This document shows, piece after piece, positions 49,751 to 59,183 of a stretch of DNA of 64,000 bases. The stretch covers positions 62,001 to 126,000 of the forward strand of contig NZ_BAABKD010000002.1 of the NCBI RefSeq assembly GCF_039543645.1. Reading direction: 5' to 3'. Both the position numbers and the translations under genes were made by a program. The notes beneath the pieces are model-generated. The model was not told the origin of the DNA and did no database searches. It saw nothing but the letters and a program-made list of their open reading frames with translations. Source of the stretch: Paenalcaligenes hermetiae (GTDB taxonomy: Bacteria; Pseudomonadota; Gammaproteobacteria; Burkholderiales; Burkholderiaceae_B). The number at the start of each line of letters is the position of its first letter. Positions within the stretch are counted from its first letter, which is position 1.

Positions 49751-50719
49751 TTAATTGGAGTAAGCTTGAATAATATCTTCGCCCTGCTTACCGGCTTCTT
49801 TGCTCCACTCCGTCGCCATCTTAGCGCCGATTGCTTGAAGAGCCGCACGCAGCTCCTCTGTACCCTCGCTAACAGTGATGCCATGGTCGCGTAAGACCTG
49901 CCCCTGTTTAATACGATCCTCTTTGGACATTTCCCAACCACGCTGCTCCGCTTTTGCTGCAGCGTCTATTATGACTTTTTGCGTGGCCTCATCCAACGCC
50001 TCGAAGCTACGCTTATTTACTACAACCACGTTTTTAGGCAAAAAGGCGGCCACATCATAGTAATGCGTTAAAAAGTCCCAAGCACTGGAGTTCACCCCGG
50101 TTGATGCCGATGTAATCATGGCATTAACACGACCCGTGGTAAAAGCCTGGGCCAAATCGGTAGCCTCGATTTGGGTCGGCACAGCCCCTGCTAGCTGAGC
50201 AAAGCGCTCCGTTTGTGGGCTATAAGCGCGCATACGCAAGCCTTTCAGGTCCTCGATTTTTTCTATAGGACGCTCTGTGTAAAGCCCTTGAGGAGGCCAA
50301 GCCACTGAATACAACACCTTTAGGTTTTGTTTAGCAAATAGCTCATCCAGATACGGCTTAGAGACCTGATACATCTTAAATGACTCATCATAAGAGGTGG
50401 CCATAAAAGGAACAGAATCTAAAGCGAATACCGGATTTTCATTTGCCAAACCAGAAATGATAAATTCTCCCATTTCAATCTGCCGTGAACGCGTAGCATT
50501 TTTAATTTCGGCAGGTTTAATGAGTGACCCCCCTGGATGTACATTGATGGTGAGCTTGCCACCTGTGCCCTCTTCGATCTCTTTTACAAACTGGTTGATA
50601 TTTTGTGTATGGAAGTTGGCTTCAGGATAAGCCGTTGCCATACGCCACGTTTGCGCTTGAGCTGCGGACAACGAAAAGGCCACCGCGGCACCTACAAAGA
50701 CGAGTTGTTTTAGTTTCAT
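49751..50719 (-). CDS. TRAP transporter substrate-binding protein DctP
   Basis: A 322-residue periplasmic protein with a signal peptide (MKLKQLVFVGAAVAFSLSAAQA). WRMATAYPEANFHTQN and AFTTGRVNAMITS are typical of DctP-type receptors. GAGGAGAAA precedes the ATG at 50719; the frame opens 18 codons earlier. Bordetella pertussis DctP6 and DctP7 of this family bind pyroglutamate, and the oxoprolinase gene lies directly upstream, so pyroglutamate is the best guess. Confidence 0.9.
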   Translation of the reverse strand: MKLKQLVFVGAAVAFSLSAAQAQTWRMATAYPEANFHTQNINQFVKEIEEGTGGKLTINVHPGGSLIKPAEIKNATRSRQIEMGEFIISGLANENPVFALDSVPFMATSYDESFKMYQVSKPYLDELFAKQNLKVLYSVAWPPQGLYTERPIEKIEDLKGLRMRAYSPQTERFAQLAGAVPTQIEATDLAQAFTTGRVNAMITSASTGVNSSAWDFLTHYYDVAAFLPKNVVVVNKRSFEALDEATQKVIIDAAAKAEQRGWEMSKEDRIKQGQVLRDHGITVSEGTEELRAALQAIGAKMATEWSKEAGKQGEDIIQAYSN

Positions 50720-50814
50720 ATTTTCTCCTCGGGAGCCTAAAAAATAAGATAGGCTATTATTCTGAAATTCCAATGAAATAGAAATGGGGATCTCTACTAG
50801 GTCTGAAGCTGCTT

Positions 50815-53800
50815 TTACTCCTGCTTTTTCCCAAAACCTCCCCCCCCTGGGGTGTGAATCACAAATACATCACCTGCTTGCATCGCCACCGAGGCCGTTG
50901 CACTCAAATCCTCTCTTGTGCCATCCGTGCGCTCCACATAGTTTACGCCTAGTGCTCCTGGCTGACCTCCCGCCGCACCAAATGGGGGCACCCGACGACG
51001 ATTCGCAAGAATAGAGGCCGTCATTGGCTTAAGAAAACGTATACGCCGTGTGCCACCGTTCCCACCTGCAGCCTGCCCAGCGCCCCCACTCCCTACTCGA
51101 ATCGAGAACTCTTCTAATACAACGGGATAGCGCCATTCTAAAATTTCCGGGTCCGTAAGGCGTGAGTTCGTCATGTGGGTTTGCACCACGTCTGTTCCGG
51201 GAAAAACCTCGTGCGAGCCGTCAGTATTGAGAATTACCCCCGCGCCTGAACCGCCAGCAATGGTTTCATAATATTGGTATTCGTCATCACCAAAGGTAAA
51301 GTTATTCATCGTGCCTTGGGATGCCGCCATTACACCTAAAGCCCCGTATAATGCATCCGTAATGCACTGAGAGGTTTCGACGTTGCCCGCCACAGTAGCT
51401 GCAGGGTAGGTAGGATTTAACATACTACCAGCGGGAATAATGACCTCGATCGGCTTTAGGCACCCTTGGTTCATCGGAATCTCATCATTGACTAAAGTCC
51501 GGAACACATACAACACTGCCGCCATACAAACTGCCTTAGGCGCATTAAAATTGCTGCTTAGCTGCTCTGATGTCCCGGTAAAATCAACCACAGCACTACG
51601 CTCGGCTTTATTCACCCGCACCGCTACTTGAATGTGCGCGCCATTATCCAGCTCGTAATAAAACTCACCATCTTGCAGCACATCAATGACGCGACGCACG
51701 GACTCTTCCGCATTATCTTGTACGTGCTGCATATAGGCTTGCACCACGTCCAAACCAAATGACTGCACCATGCGCTGCAACTCTTGCACCCCTTTTTCAT
51801 TAGCTGCAATTTGTGCGCGTAAATCAGCCAAATTTTGCTCTATATTGCGAGCAGGATAGGGGCCACTGGATAACAGCTCTCGCAAAGCCTCCGCTCGCAT
51901 TTCCCCTTTTTCTACCAATTTAAAATTATCAATCAGTACACCCTCTTCCATCACGGTACGACTGCCAGGAGGCATGGACCCCGGCGTAACCCCCCCTACA
52001 TCTGCATGGTGCCCACGCGAAGCGACAAAAAACAGTATGTTCTCATCCGCCGCATCGAAAATTGGCGTCACAACCGTAATATCAGGTAAATGGGTACCGC
52101 CATTGTAGGGGTCATTTAACACATAGGTATCACCGGGTTGCATCTGTCCCGCATTTTTCTGAATCACCGCTTTAATGCTCTCTCCCATCGAACCCAAATG
52201 CACAGGCATATGAGGAGCATTCGCAATTAAATTGCCTTGAGCATCGAACAAAGCACAAGAAAAATCCAAACGCTCTTTAATATTGACGGAAAAAGCGGTA
52301 TTCGATAATGTGGCTCCCATTTGCTCAGCGATGGACATGAACAAATTATTAAAAATCTCCAACATCACGGGGTCCACATCCGTACCTATAGCCACTTTTT
52401 TAGCTTTGGCTTTCACACGGCTAAGCAACATCTCCCCAGCTGAAAGCAAATCGAGTTGCCATTCGGGCTCGACAATGGTGGTACCATTCTGATCAAAAAC
52501 AATGGCGGGACCTAAAATGCGCACCCCTGTTTCTAGCTCATCACGGTTATATACAGGTGTGGAATGCGCCTGATCTTGCGAGAATACTCGCACATGCGCC
52601 AAAGCGGCCGGTGGCTCTAAAGGCTCTGTATTTGGGGCTGTAGGAACTAAATCCTCGCCGCTTTTACCAATCGCCTCTACTGACACGGCCTCTACAATCA
52701 GCGGCTTATCTCGCATTAAAAAGCTATAACGCTGCAAATACGCCTGATTAAACTGTGTCTGCATAGACTCTAGCGTGTCAAAATTCACAATCAACGCCGA
52801 ATCGGTGCCCTCGTAACGCACATGAGCACGCGGAATCAATTGAATATGGCTTTCTCGTACCCCTTGGCGTAATACCTCTTCTTTAACCTGTTGTGCCAAC
52901 GTATCAATACGTTGCGCACAATCCGCCAAAGCACTCTGCACTAAGGGGACTTCCATGCTGCTTTCACGCATCGCTGTAATATCCGCCAAGCCCATTCCAT
53001 AGGCCGATAATACCCCCGCAAAGGGATGGATCAGCACACGTGACATACCAAGTGCATCGGCCACCAAACAGGCATGCTGCCCACCAGCCCCCCCAAAAGA
53101 AACCAGTGTATATTGGCTTACATCATAACCACGCTCAATGGAGATTTTTTTGACTGCGTTGGCCATATTCGCGACCGCAATTTGGATAAAGCCCTCTGCC
53201 ACTTGTTCTGGGCTCGAGCGCACCCCCGTTTTCGCATAAATGTCCTCTGCCAGTTCAGCAAATTTTTGCTGCACCATCTCGTTATCCAACGGCTGATCTG
53301 CATTGGGGCCAAAAATAGTAGGGAAAAACTGGGGCTGTAGTTTTCCTAGCATGACATTACAGTCAGTCACCGTTAACGGTCCACCATTACGATAAGCCAC
53401 AGGCCCTGGATAAGCGCCTGCTGAATGTGGTCCGACCCGCATACGCTGTCCATCAAAATGCACAATTGAGCCACCCCCAGCCGCAACGGTATGAATATTC
53501 ATCATGGGAGCACGCAAACGCACTCCCGCTACCACCGTTTCAAAGAGTCGCTCAAAATGTCCATCGTAGTGAGAAACATCGGTGGATGTTCCCCCCATAT
53601 CAAACCCAATTAACTTATCTGCACCAATAGCCGCAGCAATATGCGCCATGCCAACAATCCCACCTGCCGGTCCAGATAAGATCGCATCTTTACCTTGGAA
53701 ATGATTCGCCGCTGTTAGCCCGCCATTCGATTGCATAAACATCAAACGCACATCATCAAGCTCACTCGCCACACGATTAACATAGCGACGTAACACGGGA

Positions 53801-54477
53801 GATAAGTAAGCATCCACCACAGTGGTATCGCCTCGGCCCACAATTTTCATCAAAGCACTCACCTGATGGGAGACCGAGATTTGCTCAAAACCCATTTTAC
53901 GAGCCAGTTCCGCAATACGTAGCTCATGCTCAGCAAACTGGTAAGCATGCATCAGCACAATAGCAATAGAGCGAAATCCTTCATCATAAGCAGCTTGCAA
54001 TTGCTCAATGGTGCGTGCCTCGTCCAGCGCTTGCTCTACCGTGCCATCGGCAAGCACACGCTCCTTTACCTCTTCTACGCGTTGATATAGCAACTCAGGT
54101 TTGACAATATGACGATGAAATAACTGAGGACGCGCTTGGTAACCAATCTGCAAGGCATCTTTAAAACCCTGCGTGATGAACAATACGGTGCGGTCCCCTT
54201 TGCGCTCTAATAATGCATTCGTCGCTACTGTCGTGCCCATTTTTACCGCTTCAATACTTTCTGTAGGTATCGGCGCATCTAACGCCACACCTAATAAACG
54301 ACGAATTCCAGCTAATGCGGCATCTGGGTATTGCTCTGGGTTATCTGATAACAGTTTATGAGTGACCAACTGACCATCTGGCTGCTTAGCCACAATATCC
54401 GTAAACGTACCACCTCGATCTACCCAAAACTGCCATTTATTTAGTTTTACTTGTTTGTTGTCGTTCGTGTGCTGCAT
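50815..54477 (-). CDS. 5-oxoprolinase / N-methylhydantoinase (fused HyuA-HyuB)
   Basis: A 1220-residue fused enzyme. The N-terminal half has the ATP-binding motifs DRGGTFTDIVA, LSGPAGGIVGMAHIA and GFDMGGTSTDVS; the C-terminal half is HyuB-like (FSCALFDAQGNLIANAPHMP and NPTYPAATVAGNVETSQ). Such enzymes hydrolyse 5-oxoproline to glutamate with ATP, or hydantoins. AGGG precedes the ATG. DctP, DctQ and DctM follow on the same strand, so import and hydrolysis are coupled. The LysR gene upstream probably regulates it. Confidence 0.9.
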   Translation of the reverse strand: MQHTNDNKQVKLNKWQFWVDRGGTFTDIVAKQPDGQLVTHKLLSDNPEQYPDAALAGIRRLLGVALDAPIPTESIEAVKMGTTVATNALLERKGDRTVLFITQGFKDALQIGYQARPQLFHRHIVKPELLYQRVEEVKERVLADGTVEQALDEARTIEQLQAAYDEGFRSIAIVLMHAYQFAEHELRIAELARKMGFEQISVSHQVSALMKIVGRGDTTVVDAYLSPVLRRYVNRVASELDDVRLMFMQSNGGLTAANHFQGKDAILSGPAGGIVGMAHIAAAIGADKLIGFDMGGTSTDVSHYDGHFERLFETVVAGVRLRAPMMNIHTVAAGGGSIVHFDGQRMRVGPHSAGAYPGPVAYRNGGPLTVTDCNVMLGKLQPQFFPTIFGPNADQPLDNEMVQQKFAELAEDIYAKTGVRSSPEQVAEGFIQIAVANMANAVKKISIERGYDVSQYTLVSFGGAGGQHACLVADALGMSRVLIHPFAGVLSAYGMGLADITAMRESSMEVPLVQSALADCAQRIDTLAQQVKEEVLRQGVRESHIQLIPRAHVRYEGTDSALIVNFDTLESMQTQFNQAYLQRYSFLMRDKPLIVEAVSVEAIGKSGEDLVPTAPNTEPLEPPAALAHVRVFSQDQAHSTPVYNRDELETGVRILGPAIVFDQNGTTIVEPEWQLDLLSAGEMLLSRVKAKAKKVAIGTDVDPVMLEIFNNLFMSIAEQMGATLSNTAFSVNIKERLDFSCALFDAQGNLIANAPHMPVHLGSMGESIKAVIQKNAGQMQPGDTYVLNDPYNGGTHLPDITVVTPIFDAADENILFFVASRGHHADVGGVTPGSMPPGSRTVMEEGVLIDNFKLVEKGEMRAEALRELLSSGPYPARNIEQNLADLRAQIAANEKGVQELQRMVQSFGLDVVQAYMQHVQDNAEESVRRVIDVLQDGEFYYELDNGAHIQVAVRVNKAERSAVVDFTGTSEQLSSNFNAPKAVCMAAVLYVFRTLVNDEIPMNQGCLKPIEVIIPAGSMLNPTYPAATVAGNVETSQCITDALYGALGVMAASQGTMNNFTFGDDEYQYYETIAGGSGAGVILNTDGSHEVFPGTDVVQTHMTNSRLTDPEILEWRYPVVLEEFSIRVGSGGAGQAAGGNGGTRRIRFLKPMTASILANRRRVPPFGAAGGQPGALGVNYVERTDGTREDLSATASVAMQAGDVFVIHTPGGGGFGKKQE

Positions 54478-54555
54478 GAAAAGACCCTAATAAACCATAA
54501 TTTGTCACTAGTTTGCTAAGATAATTGCGCTAACTCAAGCGATTTATTTTTATGC

Positions 54556-54582
54556 GTATTGATAAGAAAATATTATCAATAC
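54556..54582. promoter_or_regulatory. Inverted repeat upstream of the 5-oxoprolinase gene (probable LysR site)
   Basis: GTATTGATAA and TTATCAATAC are perfect 10-bp arms with a 7-bp centre. The repeat lies 79 bp upstream of the oxoprolinase start and 65 bp after the lysR stop. The T-N11-A-like geometry suits a LysR-type regulator. Confidence 0.6.
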
Positions 54583-54646
54583 TAAATAAAGTCTAGGCTT
54601 GAGCTAAAGCCGTCTTTTCTACAAGCACGAATGGGGAAAACCCCGA

Positions 54647-55582
54647 TTACCCAACTAAAACTGCAGGTTTTCCACTGGCGATAGCATCCTGGTGTAAAGC
54701 TGCATAACTATCCATTGCATGCTGACTTAACTCTATTATCGTAGACAAGATGGCAAAAACTGGCTCGGGCCGCCAACTTGCCACTAGCTGCATATCCGGC
54801 AGCGGTGGATAATGCACGGCGTTATACAACTGTTTTTGTTTTATTTGCGTACGGAAAACAGCAGAAGGCATCACTCCTACACAGTCACCCGCTTGTAATA
54901 GCTGCAACCCCGCAGCTATAGACGACACAAAATGAATACGTGGCCTTAGCTCAAGCCCTTGCTGCTCGAGTAACTCCAGTAAAAACAAGTGAGGCTGAGA
55001 ATGACGAGGAAAAGTCACCACAGTCCAGTTTTCTAATAGTTCAGCCAAGGTTGCAGGAGCAGGATCCACACCCGCTGCCATCATCCACGCCATCTTAAAT
55101 TTACCTATAGGAGCATTACGAATCCCCTTTTCAATCACAGGATCGGTTTGTAACGCTACATCAATTAAGCCTCGCTTTAATAAATCATGTAAGCGTCGAC
55201 TTGACTCCACTGTTAACTCAAGCTCTACATTAGGGTGTTCCTTTTGAAGCTGTTGTAAAAATAATGGGAACCACGTATAGATAATGGACTCCATGACACC
55301 TAATCGCACGCGCCCTCGCAATACAGTTGGCGCGGCTAACTCAGCTCGTAATTCATGCTCGACGTGTAAAATATGCTCAGCATGGTGAAGTAGCCGCTGT
55401 CCTGCTGGACTTAACCGTAACAAACGACCGTGGCGTTCAAACAGCACACAGCCTAAATCAGCTTCCAGTGCCGCCATACGCCCCGATACCGCCGCTTGCG
55501 TGATATGCAATTTACTCGCGGTAGCTCTAAAACTACCTAAGCGCGCTACCCAAACAAAGGTTTCTAAAAACCGAATATTCAC
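54647..55582 (-). CDS. LysR family transcriptional regulator
   Basis: A 311-residue regulator. The N-terminal helix-turn-helix is FRATASKLHITQAAVSGRMAALE within MNIRFLETFVWVARLGSFRAT; the substrate-binding domain begins near residue 90 (RVRLGVMESIIYTWFPLFL). It is upstream of and co-directional with the 5-oxoprolinase/TRAP operon, and a strong inverted repeat lies between them. It probably activates the operon in response to its substrate. The ligand is unknown. Confidence 0.9.
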   Translation of the reverse strand: MNIRFLETFVWVARLGSFRATASKLHITQAAVSGRMAALEADLGCVLFERHGRLLRLSPAGQRLLHHAEHILHVEHELRAELAAPTVLRGRVRLGVMESIIYTWFPLFLQQLQKEHPNVELELTVESSRRLHDLLKRGLIDVALQTDPVIEKGIRNAPIGKFKMAWMMAAGVDPAPATLAELLENWTVVTFPRHSQPHLFLLELLEQQGLELRPRIHFVSSIAAGLQLLQAGDCVGVMPSAVFRTQIKQKQLYNAVHYPPLPDMQLVASWRPEPVFAILSTIIELSQHAMDSYAALHQDAIASGKPAVLVG

Positions 55583-55661
55583 TGCTTTATCCTATGCGTA
55601 AAGAGAAGACTATTGTATCCTTCGTGCTACTCTGTACTGCGCTTTTTATTGTTTTTCTATT

Positions 55662-56534
55662 ATGTCGTTATTTCACCCTCGCAATCGTCATCGTGGTCGT
55701 TATGATTTTGAACGCTTATATGCGGTTTGTCCTGAGCTCAAATCCTTTACCCGTCTCAATCCTTCCGGGCGTTACACCATTGACTTTGCGGACCCACGTG
55801 CAGTCAAGCTCCTTAATCTAGCTATATTGAAAAGTGATTATGGGGTGGTGTATTGGGATATTCCTGAAAACTATCTTTGTCCACCTATCCCCGGCCGCGC
55901 AGATTATATTCATGCCTTGGCGGATTTACTTGCGCATTCACATGGCACCATTCCCACCGGTTCAGCAGTACGTGTTTTAGATATAGGCGTAGGGGCTAAC
56001 TGTATTTACCCTCTGCTCGGACAGGCCGAATACGGGTGGTCTTTTGTCGGTACAGACATTGATAAAAAAGCACTGGCTTGCGCACAAACCATTATTGATC
56101 GTAATCAGCTTAGCGCCGAAATTAGATTGCGACATCAACCTCATCCCCATGCAATTTTTGAACATGTAGTACAACCAACCGACCAGTTTGCCCTAAGTCT
56201 ATGTAACCCCCCCTTTTTTCACTCAGCAGAACAAGCACAACAACAAAATCAGCGCAAGTGGAAAGGATTAGGTCAAAAAAATACGCAACGTAATTTTGGT
56301 GGTCAAAGTAATGAGCTATGGTGCGATGGCGGCGAAGTCGCTTTTATCTCTCGCATGATAGAACAAAGCCAAGCTTATAAAACACACATCACTTGGTTTA
56401 GCAGCTTAGTGTCGCGCGAGGCGATTCTACCCGTGCTACGCAAGCAATTGCAACGCGTCTGTGCCCAACACGTCCATGTCATTGAGATGGCACAAGGGCA
56501 GAAAAAAAGTCGCTTAATTGCGTGGCAATTTTAA
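55662..56534 (+). CDS. rlmF: 23S rRNA (adenine(1618)-N(6))-methyltransferase RlmF
   Basis: A 290-residue methyltransferase. LHPRN-like LFHPRNRHRGRYDFERL and FVNPSGR-like RLNPSGRYTIDFADPRAVK are RlmF features; the SAM site is VLDIGVGANCIYPL and the catalytic NPPF is in LCNPPFFHSAEQA. It methylates A1618 of 23S rRNA. No Shine-Dalgarno is clear. It is divergent from lysR. Confidence 0.94.
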   Translation: MSLFHPRNRHRGRYDFERLYAVCPELKSFTRLNPSGRYTIDFADPRAVKLLNLAILKSDYGVVYWDIPENYLCPPIPGRADYIHALADLLAHSHGTIPTGSAVRVLDIGVGANCIYPLLGQAEYGWSFVGTDIDKKALACAQTIIDRNQLSAEIRLRHQPHPHAIFEHVVQPTDQFALSLCNPPFFHSAEQAQQQNQRKWKGLGQKNTQRNFGGQSNELWCDGGEVAFISRMIEQSQAYKTHITWFSSLVSREAILPVLRKQLQRVCAQHVHVIEMAQGQKKSRLIAWQF

Positions 56535-56542
56535 GAAAACGC

Positions 56543-57367
56543 TCAAGGCTGCACGAAATACGCCACCACTCGTGCCGCTGAGCGCAGTACAGGAAAATAT
56601 TGTTGCCCTAACCAATATAACCAACCGGCACGCTCCCAGCCCTCAAAGCTCATGACATCACAGCTACCCTGATAGCGCAACGCCGTATGCCATTTTTCGA
56701 TGGCGCGATCATCATCAATACCAAATTGAAATTGCGCCGGTGTGAGCCGTACAGCATCGTGCCAGTTAGATCCTGTACTTAACCAGCGACTAATCACATC
56801 AAAATGCAGTTCGGCTCCAACAAACCGTTGCGCTAAATGGGCAAATAGCTGTTGATTTTGCTCTGGTGAAAAATACATCAGCACCCCTTCCATAACAAAG
56901 GCAAACGTCGCCCGTGGATGCTTCTTTTGGAGTTTCTCCATCCATGTCGTTTCAAACATGCATGAGGCTATATAAGTCTCATTAGCTAAAGGAGCTAATA
57001 ACTGCTTTCTAAATGTTATTACCTCGGGCACATCAATCTGATAGAAAGGTGTATCTGCTACCTCAGCCCCTAGACGCTGACAACGTGTATCTAAACCATA
57101 ACCTAAATGCACCACCACAGCATTCGTATGTTTTTTTACAAACTGGCGCACAATCGCATCAAAATAAGCGGCTCGCAAAACCACCCCTGTCATACTGGCT
57201 GGCGCCTGTTCAAATTTGGCAAAATCATAATCAATTTTTTGTACTAGTTCCTGTGCGAGTGGGTCTTTTAGTAATGTCGGAACCTGATGCTGCTCTCGCG
57301 CTCGCGCATACAGTGGAATAAAAAGTGTTTCACATACAGCGGAAAATGAGTGAGCAGAAGTACGCAT
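56543..57367 (-). CDS. PPM1/leucine carboxyl methyltransferase-like SAM-dependent methyltransferase
   Basis: A 274-residue class I methyltransferase of the PPM1/LCM family. HTNAVVVHLGYGLDTRCQRL holds the SAM-binding motif, and FYQIDVPEVITFRKQLL and FVMEGVLMYFSPEQ follow. Bacterial members methylate carboxyl or hydroxyl groups, often in natural-product pathways, but no such pathway is visible. AAGGAGAG precedes the ATG. It converges with rlmF, 8 bp apart. Confidence 0.83.
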   Translation of the reverse strand: MRTSAHSFSAVCETLFIPLYARAREQHQVPTLLKDPLAQELVQKIDYDFAKFEQAPASMTGVVLRAAYFDAIVRQFVKKHTNAVVVHLGYGLDTRCQRLGAEVADTPFYQIDVPEVITFRKQLLAPLANETYIASCMFETTWMEKLQKKHPRATFAFVMEGVLMYFSPEQNQQLFAHLAQRFVGAELHFDVISRWLSTGSNWHDAVRLTPAQFQFGIDDDRAIEKWHTALRYQGSCDVMSFEGWERAGWLYWLGQQYFPVLRSAARVVAYFVQP

Positions 57368-57488
57368 CCCATAGCTCTCCTTTGGATTAAGATTTTTATC
57401 TATTTTTAATTATTAATTAATTATGACATCTTATCAAAAATCTTTCCTTAACCAAATGCAAAACAAGATTTTTTTCACATTAAATAAT

Positions 57489-57836
57489 TTAGAATGGCCC
57501 TTTAAATATAAAAAAAGCTCCTATAAAAATAAAAGAAAAACCAAGAGCATGGTTTAAAGTAAAACTTTCTTTTAAGTATAAAATAGAGAAAAAAACAAAC
57601 ACCACTAGAGTGATGACTTCTTGGATGGTTTTAAGCTCTGCTGCGCTATACACCTGATGGCCAATACGATTCGCCGGCACAGCCAAACAATATTCAAATA
57701 AAGCAATAAGCCAACTAATTATAATTACTTTAGATAATGTACTATGCGGGTATTTCAAATGCCCATACCAAGCCAGCGTCATAAAAACATTAGAACAAAT
57801 TAATAAAAGTATAGGTACAACTTTAGGTAACAGCAT
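57489..57836 (-). CDS. DMT-superfamily small membrane protein (DUF486)
   Basis: A 115-residue protein with four hydrophobic segments. PVILLLICSNVFMTLAWYGHL-like N-terminus, FEYCLAVPANRIGH and ALGFSFIFIGAFFIFKGPF are DUF486 features. The family has the drug/metabolite-transporter fold; substrates are unknown. It lies upstream of the methyltransferase gene on the same strand. Confidence 0.85.
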   Translation of the reverse strand: MLLPKVVPILLLICSNVFMTLAWYGHLKYPHSTLSKVIIISWLIALFEYCLAVPANRIGHQVYSAAELKTIQEVITLVVFVFFSILYLKESFTLNHALGFSFIFIGAFFIFKGPF

Positions 57837-57911
57837 AGTCTAAACCCTCTTTTTTTCTGCCGTATCAGCGCCCTTTTTCTCCTACTATAACCTCAGCATT
57901 CGGACGCTTAC

Positions 57912-59183
57912 ATGCTAAGATTAACGTTTGTTTGCCCTAAGCTATCACATATTATGCGTTCTCTGTTTGCTTTATCTACGTTTCGTCACCACATACAAAA
58001 TAACGCCTATCTTTGGGTCTGTTTTGCCATGATAGTTGGGGTCATGGGTACGGCATTAGCCAGTCCGCTATACCCAATTTATCAGACAGCTTGGCAGCTT
58101 ACTGCAGGTGATATTACGATCCTGTATGTTATCTATATGGCATCTGCACTCAGTAGCCTTTTATTTCTTGGTCGGCTTAGTGATCAAAAAGGCTTCGTTT
58201 TTGTGCTCAGAGTCGGACTCATTCTTATTACTACTGGTATTTTTCTATCAGCTATTGCTTGGAGCTATACTTCGTTTTTAATAAGCCGGATTTTTATTGG
58301 CTTGGCCTCTAGCTTAATTGTGACCTCAGCCTCTATTGGTCTCACCAAACTAAGCCGTTCTCGAGACTTACAACGAGCGGCCGCCACTACAAGCCTATTG
58401 ATCGCATTTGGCTTTGGGGTGGGCCCTGTTATGGGTGGCCTAATCGCCCAATGGGCTCATTACCCACTACGCTCTAGCTACTTTCCCTCAATGATAATGG
58501 GGCTTATTGCAATTTATGCCATGTTTTTATTGCCTGCGGCCCCACATCAACCCCAAAACCCACCCAAAAAAGCCAGTTGGTGGCGTCCATCTTTGCATAT
58601 CCCTAGCGCTCAAGCACGCACTCCTTTTTTCGTTGGGGCCTTTGCTGCCTTTGCTGCATTTTCTATGTTTAGCTTGTTTGCTTCACTCGCACCAAGTTTT
58701 ATGGATAGTATGGTGCCGTGGCATGGGCCTGCTGTCAGCGGTCTTTCTATTGGCATTATTCTTTTTATGTCCTCGGGTTTTCAGCTTTGGGTACGCCAAT
58801 GGCCACTAAAACGTAGTCTACTTATTGGTCTTTTTGCTTTTAGCACCAGCAATCTCCTGCTGATCGCCAATCTACAACACGCTTCCGTGCTCCTTTTTGC
58901 TAGTAGTTTAATCCTCACTGCTATGGGCCATGGCTTATGTTTGATTTCAGGCATGGGTATCGTAAATCACATTGCGCTTCCTGAGCATCGTGCTGCCACC
59001 ACTTCTAGCTATCTGATCATCGCTTATCTAGGCGCCATCGTGCCTATTCTTGCACTGGGCTTTTTAGCAGACCTTTTTTCAATGCCAGTGGCCTTGGTCT
59101 GTTTTTGCTTCGGTTTATTTATTTTTAGTTCTACTCTAGGGGTTTTGGCCTTCAAAAAACTGCGCCTGCCCGCACTCACATGA
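57912..59183 (+). CDS. MFS transporter
   Basis: A 423-residue protein with about 12 membrane segments. GRLSDQKGFVFVLRVGL is the conserved motif A region, and SRIFIGLASSLIVTSASIGL and GFGVGPVMGGLIAQW follow. The general pattern fits an efflux-type major facilitator, but the substrate is unknown. The ATG at 57912 is used; one at 57954 would drop 14 residues. It ends before the 420-bp gap. Confidence 0.85.
   Translation: MLRLTFVCPKLSHIMRSLFALSTFRHHIQNNAYLWVCFAMIVGVMGTALASPLYPIYQTAWQLTAGDITILYVIYMASALSSLLFLGRLSDQKGFVFVLRVGLILITTGIFLSAIAWSYTSFLISRIFIGLASSLIVTSASIGLTKLSRSRDLQRAAATTSLLIAFGFGVGPVMGGLIAQWAHYPLRSSYFPSMIMGLIAIYAMFLLPAAPHQPQNPPKKASWWRPSLHIPSAQARTPFFVGAFAAFAAFSMFSLFASLAPSFMDSMVPWHGPAVSGLSIGIILFMSSGFQLWVRQWPLKRSLLIGLFAFSTSNLLLIANLQHASVLLFASSLILTAMGHGLCLISGMGIVNHIALPEHRAATTSSYLIIAYLGAIVPILALGFLADLFSMPVALVCFCFGLFIFSSTLGVLAFKKLRLPALT

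Noticed and set aside
54556..54582. Terminator of the LysR gene
   Set aside because: No T-run follows on the minus strand and the repeat is 65 bp beyond the stop; an operator fits better.
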